64,000 bases of DNA from Scytalidium lignicola (taxonomy: Eukaryota; Ascomycota; Leotiomycetes), in contig NCSJ02000003.1 of assembly GCA_002812745.2 (NCBI GenBank), positions 1 to 64,000 on the forward strand. The letters run 5' to 3'. This document shows positions 11,205 through 22,580 of this stretch, one piece after another (position 1 is the stretch's first letter; each line of letters opens with the position of its first letter). Under the pieces are notes generated by a model, which was not told where the DNA came from, ran no database searches, and was given only the letters and a program-made list of their open reading frames with translations. The position numbers and the translations under genes were made by a program.

Positions 11205-14200
11205 GCGAACTGCATGTTACGAATCTGCGAGGGAAATTACCTCTTCTCCTTTTTATTTATTTTTTCATTTTTATTTTATATGCCGTCCCACCCCTCCCCG
11301 TACTAGGAGGACATTTCAGACGAAGGGCCATATCTATGGATGGACATAGCCTGAGTTTGGTATATTTTGGGACCGTTTTACACATTCAACGTGATCATAC
11401 AAAGCACATACGACCATTGCGTGCATTAGCGAAAACGAGTTTAGGAGTTCAGGCTGTTGTTATTTTCCGCCCTGCTCTGGCGTTTGTTGTTGGCTTATGT
11501 CTTTACCCAAGTGATTTAATGTTGGAAATTACGATAGTGTAATTACAATGGTATTGATGAAGGTGAGAAGAGGGATAGGGCGAAGGACGGTAGGGAGGCG
11601 GAAAGGGGTTGGAGTTTGATTCGGGCAACATTTTAGAGGGATACCAAATGAGATTGCTGGTCATACACGTACGTTACTTTTGGGAGTGGGATGATTTGGA
11701 GGCTTCTGGATGGATGGATAACTTGCAATATATCCGGGTTAGGTGACTGATTTTACTTGTGTCAGCTAAGCCATTGTGGCAGTGAATAAATGAACACAAT
11801 GATATCATCCGCTGCAGTGTATTATGAATTCTTCTGTTGCTCATGATGTCTGAGAGTGATCGCCTTCGCTCGGCTGTTTTACTTCAGTGGTCGTCTCAAA
11901 CCCTCCTTAAAAGTAAAGACGCTACAGTTGAAACAATAAACGCTAACAATTGAGTAGAGAAACACGTTCCTGCTTTAGTTTTTTTTCTCTCTCTCTCTGC
12001 ATGTGTACTAAAGAACCTAATTCTGAACTATCGTGTTACTACTCAATTATTACAGCTCAGCAAGCAGTTCTGTCTCAAAGCCACCTGCAAGTAGGACCCT
12101 TAATGTGAATTCACTATTAGTCGCAAACCAAACGAAGCTAATCAGTTATCCAAAGCCCGCATTTCAGCGAGGGGTAAACAGGTGACGACACTAAAATCTA
12201 AGACATAGCCTACACCACTTTCTTCACGTACTTCAGCGAACAGACACTTTGCGAATCAACAGCGCCAATTATCTAGTTTGTTCCCTCCCAAATTCCCACA
12301 CTCCGAAAATCGTATGTTACCCAATCAGAGGATGCTATTAACGCAGCTGTTGGGTTTTTGGCGGGGCCTAAACTACGGGAACTAGTTAACACGGACCAAA
12401 TAAGGAGCCTGACTCGTATAGTACAATACAGGAAAGAGACACTCTCTTTACCCATTTCTATACAAAGATGCGAGGAGATATACTTGTAGATTGCCGAGTG
12501 GGTGGGAGGATCAGCACCATCCGACCGGAACATTGACTAGAGATTAGGGTTCGGCTCTGATACTTGGAAGCTAGGAGGTCTTTCAGCTGTGGATTTAGTT
12601 AAGACTCTGTTTCTATTATTTCACGGTTAATATGTTGTAAGGTAATAGAATGTAAGTTAGTTAGTGAATTGAATTACTAACAACAGTTAAGCAAATCTAG
12701 TATACTGTCTGCTAACAGGCATGTAAAGGATATAGTCTGTTTTTAGATTTCATATGTTTGAATTGCAGTGAGCTTGATTGGTCTTTCAAACCAGGAGCTA
12801 TTGCAAAGTATTCATCTCAATCTCATGAGAGGAAGTCTGACGGATTTTTATGTGCAAGCCTGACGAATGACTCATCATCTGGAAACTATCTCTTTGTTTT
12901 ATTTCCCTCATTTTTGCTTCCCTCCATCTGTGTTCCTCTATCTTCCTAGATAGTTCTCCGTACCACTACGGCCTGGGTCTGGTGGTAAAGACGCTCTGGA
13001 GACAGTAAGACCATTCTATGACACCTCTGCCGAGCATTTTTCTGAGCCTGATTTCTCACGTACTCCATGTGATCATATCGCACACATTCTATTCGATCAC
13101 AGAGATGAGATAGCTGATGTCCTTGCTTCCCAATATCAAGAGGCTGATATAGTGGGCTAAAGCGGGCAGCGTTCCAACTCTCTCTGCTGATGTTGCTGAG
13201 ACCTGTACGCCAAATTGTCAAGCTTATTTTCCATACTGCCTTGACGTTATTCTTATTCAATTTTCTATTGGGGGTAAAGTTTTTTTTTTTATCCTCCACT
13301 CCATAAGTTTCCTCCGGCTACTGTGGTCCATTGAGAAATATATATACCTTAATTCTCGTTATTTTCTTAAAAGTCTTTCCTCAGTTCATTGTAGAGATGT
13401 CTAGGTCGAAATTAACCATATTGATTGATTGATTTATTTGCCGTTGATTCTGTTTTCTAGGTTAAATTTGCTATTCCAGCATATTTTGAGCTCTGAGAGT
13501 GAGACAAAGAAACAACGAAAGGACATTGTATTGACTGTGAGCAGGAACGTTGACATAATAGTTATCATATTTATGAGGTCTGCAAGAGAACCCCACGCCC
13601 GAACCGATAATCGATGAAGTTGACCTTGTTTCCGTACAGACAAGGGGCCATGGAATGGCCGGAATAGATTGCACCATTTCGTCTCCGAAGATGGACCTGC
13701 GAAAGATGAGACCGACAGAAATTAGTCAGGCTTGTATTTTGATGAAGCACAACAATTAAAATTCTTTGGAAGTTTAATATCAAGTCTTTCCTGCTCTCCT
13801 TAGTAAACATCTTTCAATAATTCACTTTTCTGACAAGAATGTGTCTATAATGAATTTCAGAAGTTGATAAAAGACTTATCAAGCGGAAAGATACCAAGTA
13901 AACACGCATTAGTCTTAAGATTCCGCTTAAGTTGTATTCCCCCTCTACTGGGATGCCATCCAGATGGTAAGTAATTATAGAAATGGTTTAAGTTTCCCTA
14001 TCAGAAAGAGATAGAAAGAAGGAGAGAATTTGTAGGAAGAAGCATGTGTTAAAAACACGGTAATGATCTGACATACAAGAAGAGCTTCCGCTAGGATAAT
14101 ACTCCGAAGCAGAAGCACTTACCGGTCGAAGCTTACAAGATGTAGATAACTTGGCTTTGAGCACCCTGGTTGTACATACTTTGTACAGAGCCTCGTATTG

Positions 14201-16400
14201 ACAGCGTTAATCCTCGAGGACTACTTTATAGAATTGTCATCGTTATCTGCCTTATTCTTTCTTGACGTCGGGTTTTTAATTCCTTGACCTGATTATGATG
14301 GTAGTAGATGTAGATATATAAAAATCTGTAGGATACAGAAGCTATATTTATACCCAGTTTGTTCAAGATAAGTGAATAGTTTACTGCCCAAGTATGAGAT
14401 TGGGCTGATAAGTGAATCCCACTTCTACTAAAAATACTGGAAACACCTATATAACAAAAGAGTACGGAGGTTTAATTACTCCATAGGATATTGTAAAACA
14501 TCTTTGAGAACGTTATGTTATATGAGGTTTCGTAGCCAGGAATAAACTGTATAACACACGGTGGGCTATTCCTGACGATAATGAAGTCCTGTACTTCCCT
14601 ACGTAAGTTGTAAGTGAATACCGAGTACTCCGTACGAAGTACACTTCCGTACCTAACGTTAGATATGAGCATAAATACAGCCAATAGGGTGATTACCGTT
14701 TCTGCCGCTTCAAAGAGGTGTTCATGCACTGTCAGGGGAAATTGCTACCGTAAGTATAAATTTAAAATATCGAACGATTTCTGCAGTACATCCGTGGTTA
14801 GGTATTTACTGTAATTATGGGAAGAAGCGAGGTCTGTACGAGCAGGGTGTGGCCCGAAAAGGGGAGAACCCGAGAAATGGCAGGCTACGCGGGGACTAAA
14901 ATGGGAGGAAAAATTAAAGAACAACACTAGGAGGGAAAATGATAATTCTGTAAAAGTCAATAAGTGGGTACTGATGTCGTATTGAAGTTCCTTATCGGAT
15001 CATTTCAACGGGTTAGATATCATAGAGGATATCGTTGGGGGGTCTCGTGGACCCCAATATCACTCATTTGGGGTTCTCAATCGGGTGGTGTTCGTGACCT
15101 TGGGTGGTATTTTGGCTTAGTATTTGGCCTGAATAGTTCCTAGCTCTGAGCTATGGGCATCACAACCGATGACAACCTTTACGTTTCGGTCATTGTTTGG
15201 GACGCTACATTTCCCAAATAGTGCAAATGATGACTGGGGGTATTATTTGGGTGTTGTAATGAATGCTGCTGCTAATCTATGAGACAGTGTTTGTGATGTG
15301 TCTCAAGCCATTTTCTGGGAGAGTAAAGTAACTTAGCTTTGAACATCTGATGAATAATGACACTACTTTCAGGAAGTGCGTTTCCGGTTGCAACGACCTC
15401 GGACTAAATGGTTTGGTTTTGATATGTGTTTAGTGAGTTGTTTTATTAGTTATTACTGGAATAAGGCGTTCCTGAAATATGTACATTTACTTTAGAAAAT
15501 CAAAGGTTGGATTTGTGGATCTCTCTAGAGACTATTAATCGCCTAATTGAGAATCCAATATCATGTTTCACTCGCGATAAGTTTCATGAGAAGCTTGGGC
15601 TTTGTAATTGATAGAGGCTAAGAATTTGTGATCACTTATTACTCTTTGCATCATATTGGCATGTTGGTGGAACGGGTGTGACCGTAGGTTATTGATATGT
15701 CCTGCAAAGGACTGAACGGCCATATTAGGGAATTCATCATACAGCATGGTTAGTGTACACGGCCAACAGGACTCGGTACACCAAAGTTTATGGCTTTGAT
15801 GGTGGCTTTCGTCATAGCTAGTAACAGAGTGATTGGTGTATTCAGCGTGATGAAGCATATTGCGTTACATTTCAAGCTGGTATAACATTGTCAAAATAAT
15901 ATTGAGTTCTTGCACAGCAACGTAAGCTAACCCGGTGGTAGAGGACGTCCAATTAGTATCGGGATAGGGTCCGGATCCGTAGTATTATCCTTAATTGAGC
16001 TTTGCCGGAGGAAGGAGATATGGCTTAACTCCCCCACGGAGAAAAAAAGAGGTAGACCGGGTTGTCACGGCATGAACAAAGAAGCCGAGAAGGCAGCTGG
16101 TATTGAGTATTTCTTCTATAGGAGATGAGGTATATAGGTATATTTGGAATCCCTAAGAAATATGTCATTATTCTCAGATGAGATAATACAGTAGTTAGGC
16201 GTAACGGGTGAATACATCAGCTACCCACGTGGTCCAGAGTTGTGTATCAGCCGACTCAGCTCCACCAGTGCTCTCGACCGTATACTGTACAGTACTATAG
16301 TACGTCACATCGAGTGTTGCGTAACTTATTAGTTTCGGCGGGTGGGCGAGCGAATGTCCTCTGCGGCTCCGGCGGAGATGTCTCCCCTTCGAGAAGTGTA
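11205..16400. other. Gene-poor, AT-richer interval
   Basis: About 5.2 kb with no supportable gene on either strand. Frames longer than 60 codons exist (12273-12533, 12946-13299 and 15568-15858, all minus) but lack recognisable domains, consistent splice sites or ATG-anchored structure, and overlap frames on the other strand. The sequence is visibly AT-richer than the flanking genes, with scattered A/T runs and small palindromes. I see no terminal inverted repeats, LTRs or transposase/reverse-transcriptase motifs. Old decayed transposon sequence or a long non-coding RNA locus are both possible but unsupported. Confidence 0.5.
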
Positions 16401-18966
16401 TCGCAGTGGCTATCGAAGACACGGGGGATTTACGAGATCAACTTCCCAGATGCATGAGCAGCACAAGGTTTTCCTTGATTGACTCAGACAACTGATATGC
16501 AAATTGTGCATGAGCTGGGACAAAAAACAAAAGGGCCATGGGACCAATAAGTGCTCGCAGACACACCCCCTTCTGGCTGAGACGGCAGGATGGAAGATGC
16601 TGATGGGATTGTTGCTGGTGGGCATGAGTTTCAAAAGAAGCGGAATCCTCACGCGGTGATTGGGTGGGTAAAGACACACGGCCCCATTCCCAGCGAGCAG
16701 GACTGTGGCGGGTTGGTTCCTGGACTACTGGGCGGTGGACTGTGGGTGCCTGAGAGGGCTGCGCAGGCACGAGGCACAGGCTAAAGTCTAAAAGACACAG
16801 AGGGTTGGAACTGTACGACCGTATACACTTCTTGGGGTGCGCTGGGTCTGCACAAAGGGAGCCCAACATCACACAAGTATTGAGACACTCTCAGGAACCG
16901 TACCGTGGTGCCATAGTCCCATAGTTTAGTGTGTGCTCCAGTAGTTAGTGCTGTACATCAAAGTACCGGTACACTTATTTTCAATGGCACGCTGCAAATA
17001 TTGCCCACAGGTCACTGTTCAAATGCTAGCCAGCATCGGCCGCCTGGCAGTGAAAGTGAAATCCGCCTAATGGGCCCTGTGTGCCCTAATCATGGTAGAG
17101 ACGTGTCTGGGCTGGTCGAGGGACCCCCCAGAAACACAGAAACACACCCCCCCCCTCCCACCATCTACTGTACTGTATTATCCTCCACGGGTCACCAGGA
17201 TTCACCGCTCTTCTCCTTGCCAGTTTCTTGCAGGACGTCATCGACGATAGGCGGGCCAGATCATGGTCGGGTTGTCTCCGTCTCCGGTGCTTCTCTTTCT
17301 CTTCCTCTTCCTCTCGCCGTCATCCTTACTACTCATCCTCAACTCACTCCCAGGCTGCTGACAAAAACCAGCTTACGTTGGATGGTGAAAACACCTTTGG
17401 TTCCATGCCGTGCCTTTGTCACACATAACAAACACAAGAGTGGTGTGCTGACACACCTGGCTGTTCTGGGAAGTTTACTTGTGTGGACGTCCAGTTCCTT
17501 CAGAGACATTCCACCTTCCAGCGAACAGCTCTTGGAATCGACTAACTACCAACGATAACGCAATCGTGCCTCTCCACTTGGAGCACTAACAGGATTTCCT
17601 CCGCCTCTGCTGGCCTTCAATACGGTAATTAAACTTTTGGGTAGCCAATGGCAGCCAGTGGGTGCCAAATCCTGTGGGCTGTCGTGGTAGCTGCAGAATC
17701 CCATCAGGCACAACACGCTGGACCCTGACAGTAGGGCCGGTCGCTTAACCTCAGGGCTTGGGAGAGGGGGAAGGAGAACGCTCCAGCCCCATCTTCCACT
17801 TCCACTCACCCACCAGCACCGCAAACCCCCAATTGTTCTCCCACAACCACTGCAACTCTGACCGAGGACGGATATCTACCTGGTCCTGGCTGGTTTCGTA
17901 ACGGTGCTCACGATGTGACCCTATCATTTGCCACGACTGCCCTTCTACAGCAAAGCACCGCGAAACCATGGTGGGGATGGTTTGGCCGATGCGCGAAACC
18001 AGTCTCTCAATCGTTCGCGCGCGGTGCAAATCTCGCGGGAGCATCGGCAAAGAGGGNAAAAAAAGGCCTGTCCACACACACACCACGGCTGTGCCCCAAT
18101 GCACAATTCGCACAATCTATGAAGTTGGCAAGGAGGGTTGCAGTATGGAATACTTAGCTTTCCTAGCACGGCAAAAACCCGATGTGCAAAAGAAAACCTG
18201 CAAACCTGCAGAGACGCAAAAAAACATCCCGCATGCAGAGGGGAGATGAACATGCCAACGCACGCCCAGCAACGCCCGTGCAGTGCTTTTCAAGAGTTGT
18301 TCCTTTTCCCAATGTTCGGGGAGGAAGAAATTCCGACATCCCGTGTTTCCTGAACCCCAACCTGATTGCACTTTTTTGCATCGATCGGGATAATGTTGTA
18401 CAGTACGTCTGTGTACGTACTGTAACTCTCCCGGCACATCCTCAACTACTCGACATCTGAGACAACCGCAACTAGGTTCAGCTTTGCAAGGTAGCCCCCT
18501 GTTGATCAAAGGCGAGATAGCCTAGCCTCTCTCGCCTCTCCAATCCTTGCTGGTCTCCACTGCGGGAGCATCCAAGTGCCGGCTCGTTACTTTGACCGTG
18601 GCGCTAGCTCTCCCCCTCCTCCTTCTGCGGTGAAGATGCTGCTGCCATATATTACTCTTTATACGCCGCTCTTTGGATGTGGCTGTTCTTGCAAATGCTC
18701 CCCTCTTACGTCGTGGTTTTTGCGGCGGACTCGGCCGTTATTTTTTTGGGAGGGTATCAGGGCCCGTGAAATCAAGAGTCCTTTTCTTGAATTATTCTTC
18801 ATCTACGTCTCTCTCTCTCTACGACTTATTATTACATTTCACAACTCTCACTTCCGGCTGCCTTTTAAGTGATATTGCCGTCAAATTTTGTGCAGTGATG
18901 CGTTAATCTACTTCAGCTGGGTCTCGACTTACCGATTACCCTCCACCAAATCTCACTATAGTTGAT
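16401..18966. promoter_or_regulatory. Long GC-richer upstream region of the 18967 gene
   Basis: About 2.6 kb, visibly richer in C and G than the preceding 5 kb, directly upstream of the membrane-protein gene on the plus strand. A 209-codon plus frame (16929-17558) and a 144-codon minus frame (16438-16872) have no domain features and low-complexity composition; I take them as chance frames in GC-rich DNA. It contains GTAC-rich palindromes (see findings), CT-rich stretches near 18530-18850 and several short upstream ATG frames. It reads as an extended promoter and long 5' leader. One undetermined base at 18057. Confidence 0.45.
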
Positions 18967-20175
18967 ATGAGAGGTGTATTGCACACAGCGGCCGTTGGGA
19001 GGCTATGGATCCCTCTTCTTGTCGTCGCCCAGCTCGGGCTACCGTTTGGTACGAATGCCGACAGTTTGTGGCCTTCATGGCCTAGCACCGACCAATTTGA
19101 CAGCGCTCCAACTGTTACAAGTGCTGCTCCCGATGTTTCGGATTTCCTCTCATCACTTCGAAACGAACATAAATCCTCTCAAATTCCCGTATCTAGCACT
19201 CCTCTAAGCTCACCAACGAAACCAACATCCTTACCGCCTTCTTCTTCTTCTTCTTCTTCTTCAATCCATTCTTTGACTCCTGCAGCTGCAGCATCTACCA
19301 CCATACCATCTACGTTCACTTCCGGAGCCTTGACAATCACCTCAAATTTGGCCTCACCTATATCTTCTTCCTCAGTGCAAGCCGACCCTCTACCTTCCCA
19401 TGGATGGTCTACCCGACACCGAAACCTAGTTATTATCCTCTCGGTTGTCCTTGGTGTATTTGGACTCGTTCTCATCATTTCAACGATTTATTTCGCATTC
19501 AAGTATCGCCGCAATCACCGTCCATTTGGCCGCCGGGGGGCCTCCCCAATTAATGATGAGGAAATAGCTACTTGGCGTGGTGGATCTGATAGGAAGGATA
19601 ACTTACTCAGAGTATCAGAAAGTGAACTTACTCCTCCAAGAAATACTTCGGGTGGACGGTTGTTTATGGATTCTTCGGATCAGAGGTTGGACAGTTCACC
19701 AACTGCAGTGCCAACTTTTGGTACTTTTCCGTCTAGTAACCGTATCAACACTCGACCATCCGTTGTCCGGGCGCCTAATGCTCGTGCGGGACTTACAGAT
19801 GATATCATTCCCGGAGCAGACCCGTTCATCGCACCAGTGAAGCGGAAAAACTCTCGCCTTTCGAAAGCGCCGCCAGGACATGGAAGATCGAGGAGCAGCC
19901 GAAGTAGTATGAGCACAAAGAGTATGTGGAACTACCAGAATGAGAGGCATTACACCACCAAGGATAAGATGACATCGTGGTATGATCCATACGATGATTG
20001 TCCTTGCAGCGATGTCACACATTCGAGACGATTAAGCAGCTCGCCAACAGATTCCACCCATGATCTAACGATCACTCCTTTAGGGGGACTGTCGCCGAGA
20101 CCAGCATCTCATTTCAAACATACCGTGCAATCGAGCCTTGAAAGTGATTACGATATTGGAATAGCAATATCGTAA
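18967..20175 (+). CDS. Serine/threonine-rich single-pass membrane protein, function unknown
   Basis: A 402-residue single-exon gene. The start has a plausible signal peptide (residues 1-32, hydrophobic core WIPLLVVAQLGLPFG). Next comes an extracellular Ser/Thr/Pro-rich segment with an SSSSSSS run (about 33-150), likely O-glycosylated. One transmembrane helix (LVIILSVVLGVFGLVLIIST, about 155-176) is followed by a basic stop-transfer stretch (KYRRNHRPFGRR) and a roughly 220-residue cytoplasmic tail with Ser/Arg-rich, probably phosphorylated segments. The layout is that of Wsc/Mid2-type wall-stress sensors, but there is no Cys-rich WSC domain and I do not recognise the family. It could equally be a conserved filamentous-fungal protein of unknown role. 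The long upstream region suggests complex regulation. Confidence 0.8.
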   Translation: MRGVLHTAAVGRLWIPLLVVAQLGLPFGTNADSLWPSWPSTDQFDSAPTVTSAAPDVSDFLSSLRNEHKSSQIPVSSTPLSSPTKPTSLPPSSSSSSSSIHSLTPAAAASTTIPSTFTSGALTITSNLASPISSSSVQADPLPSHGWSTRHRNLVIILSVVLGVFGLVLIISTIYFAFKYRRNHRPFGRRGASPINDEEIATWRGGSDRKDNLLRVSESELTPPRNTSGGRLFMDSSDQRLDSSPTAVPTFGTFPSSNRINTRPSVVRAPNARAGLTDDIIPGADPFIAPVKRKNSRLSKAPPGHGRSRSSRSSMSTKSMWNYQNERHYTTKDKMTSWYDPYDDCPCSDVTHSRRLSSSPTDSTHDLTITPLGGLSPRPASHFKHTVQSSLESDYDIGIAIS

Positions 20176-21476
20176 TACCAATTCCCTCACTCATTCTTCT
20201 TCCGCTTTCGATAACAAGAAATATATTTTTTCGAGATCTCAGAAGCTCGGAATACTTGTGGACTTCAACAGATACATACATACTGTACCATATACGGTAG
20301 ACTACAAATTCTAAGCTAGCGAACTGTAATGTTTGTCAACGTTCTTTTATTTATTTTACGTCTTCTTTCTTTACGATAAAGGGCGCCTACTTTTGCGCTG
20401 TTAGGGGACTGCATGGGAAACGGCGTCNTTTTTTGTTGTTGTATCAACCACGATCGGGTTCCAGGTTGGAATTTCAAAGTTGGAAAGATTTTCTACATTC
20501 AATATCTTTTTTTTTAAACTTCACGGCACACATATATAGCTGCTCCCTGCCATTGATTGGATTTGGGGGGGTGTAGGGAGAGGAAGGGATGGGGGGTTTG
20601 TTTTGGGAGGCAATTATGATATATACCCTAGAAACAAACGGCTCGATATTTCTACTCTTGTTCCTTCGTTTCAGATATTTACTAGTAATATCCAAGTAAC
20701 AAGATTAACTTCACAATTAATTGCTGTACCAAGGAAAGGATGTGAAATTTGATGGTGATATCTAAGATTCTTCTGCTATTACTATACTTACCTTTTACAA
20801 TCATGACATTGTTCAGTAGGACTATTAGTATCACTCATAACTTTACAACCTTAACTTATTTATATATAATAACTATAATCAACTAATTTTCCCTAGTAAA
20901 TATCCCCATACAGAAAAGAAACTAACTTTCCCCAGAAGTTGTTTTAAAATACCATGCACGTGACCAAGACACGAAAGAAAGGATATCGCGTCCCTTACGC
21001 CGCCGACCACCACCCCCAAAGAAGTTCACCGCCTTCCAAAAAAGGGGGGTTGGAATTATGATTTGCTGATGTCGCGCCGCGGCGGGAACCCCAACTTTCC
21101 TTTCTTGTTCCTTTGTTAATTTCAATTTCCGCCCATTTGTCCCAATCGAGAATTCTTAGCAATCGAGACTGTATACTTCTTTTTCTTTGTTGAAAGGTTG
21201 TTTTTGGGGGAAAAAGAAAAAGGGGGGCATTGTATAACTGGAAGACGGCGGGATTCTAAATTGGAGATTGGAATCTTTGGGGAGAGGGTTCTGCCTTGCT
21301 CTGCTCTGCTCTGCTCTGCTCTGCTCTGCTCTGCTCTGCTCTGCTGTCTTTTGTTTTGCGGAAGTGGAGTTGGGGTAGCTGGGTTTAAGTTGGTTTCGCA
21401 ACGCGTGTGTTGTGTATGTGTGTGAGTGTGAGAGGGAGAGGAAGAGTCGAAGCGGTATTCCATACAGAAAATAGTG
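20176..21476. other. Intergenic with pentanucleotide microsatellite, DPB4 upstream region
   Basis: 1.3 kb between two plus-strand genes. The first part is AT-rich and presumably the terminator of the membrane-protein gene (one N at 20428). The last 300 bases are purine-rich and hold a CTGCT microsatellite (listed separately) ahead of the DPB4 start. No gene seen. Confidence 0.55.
21296..21345. repeat. (CTGCT)9 pentanucleotide microsatellite
   Basis: Nine perfect CTGCT units (21301-21345) plus a partial unit, ending about 130 bp before the DPB4 ATG, so in its promoter or 5' leader. Likely length-variable between strains. Confidence 0.93.
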
Positions 21477-22580
21477 ATGCCGCCGCGGAAGAGTGATGCT
21501 TCGAGGGCGGGCGGCGCGAACGGAGATGAAGGGTCGGGCACGCCAACTGCGAAGGATGCACAAAAGACTGTTGAGGGGATAAACCTGGAGGTGAGTTTTC
21601 TATCTCATTTATCTCTTTGCCCTATTTTTTCGATAAAACCACCTGCTTCCCTCAATTCACGACCGCTACTCTCTCACCGATTGAGGAAGTTATGGCTCGC
21701 TGTTGCTATTACCTTCACAATTGGCTCTCGATAATCGGTGGTGTATGTAAGTGCAGGCAAGATACAGACAGGGCTGAAAATATAAATAGGATCTTAACCT
21801 TCCTAAAAGTATCGTTACTAGACTCGCGAAGGGGGTCTTACCGCCGAATACACAGATTCAAGGGAATGCAACGCTAGCTATGTCGAAGAGCGCGACGGTG
21901 TTTGTGAATTACCTTGCTTCGCAGTATGTGTTGTTTTCTGGAATATATATCCTGGGGATTGATGGAGGGATGGGAGGTGGTTGCTAATTGGGGAAATGCA
22001 GGGCCAACACTTTTGCTACGGATGCGAACAGGAAGACCATTGCGCCGCAGGATGTGTTTAAGGCGTTGGAGGAGCTCGAGTTTCCTGATTTTGCGCCGAG
22101 ACTTGAGGCTGAGCTTGCCAGTGCGTTTTGTTTCCTTCCGGCTTTTATTATCTAGATCGAATGGGATGCTGACCAAAATTAGAATTCAATGAGGTCCAAA
22201 CCGATAAACGGAACGTTTACCGCAAGAAAGTCGCTGCAGATAAGGCAGCAAAATCTGGGAGTCCAACTGCTGGAGATGGAGATGCGGACGAAGTTGGTAC
22301 AGATAGAGATGGACAGCCTGCATCTAAGAAGGCGAGGGTAGAGCTTGGTGACGTTGCAGAAGGCGATTCTAGCGAGATGCACGAGGGAGATACAATGGGA
22401 GATGTTGGTGATGAGGAGGCGGATGAAGATGACCGTCAGGGCGACGAGGAGGAAGATGATGAGGAGGAGGAGGAGGATGACGAAGGCGAAGAGGAGGAGA
22501 GGTTGGAGGACCCAATTGAAGAATCTACGCTGCAGGAAGGGGAAGATGAGGCACTGGATAATGGAGATGAAAGTGATTGA
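21477..22580 (+). CDS. DPB4: DNA polymerase epsilon subunit D, histone-fold protein Dpb4
   Basis: Four exons: 21477-21590, 21790-21923, 22002-22120 and 22183-22580; phases agree, 254 residues. Exons 2-3 encode the histone fold: DLNLPKSIVTRLAKGVLPP, NATLAMSKSATVFVNYLASQ, ANTFATDANRKTIAPQDVFK, ALEELEFPDFAPRLEAEL, the classic Dpb4/POLE3 (CBF-A/NF-YB-like) pattern. The C-terminal 100 residues are highly acidic (Asp/Glu runs), as in this family. Dpb4 pairs with Dpb3 in the DNA polymerase epsilon holoenzyme and also serves in the ISW2/CHRAC remodelling complex; it takes part in histone transfer and silencing at forks. An in-frame GTG lies just upstream; the ATG at 21477 is preferred. The sirtuin and CHD1 genes follow within 10 kb. 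Confidence 0.92.

Noticed and set aside
11406..11416. ACATACGACCA, matching the usual 5' end of fungal 5S rRNA
   Set aside because: The match ends after 11-12 bases; no internal control region or 3' end follows, so no 5S gene.
15568..15858. 96-codon minus frame rich in His, possible transposon remnant
   Set aside because: No transposase or reverse-transcriptase motif and no terminal repeats around it.
16438..16872. 144-codon minus-strand frame
   Set aside because: Overlaps other frames, no recognisable feature or splice context.
16929..17558. 209-codon plus-strand frame in the gene-poor region
   Set aside because: No domain, low-complexity Ser/Pro/Thr composition, and overlapping frames on both strands in GC-rich sequence; most likely chance.
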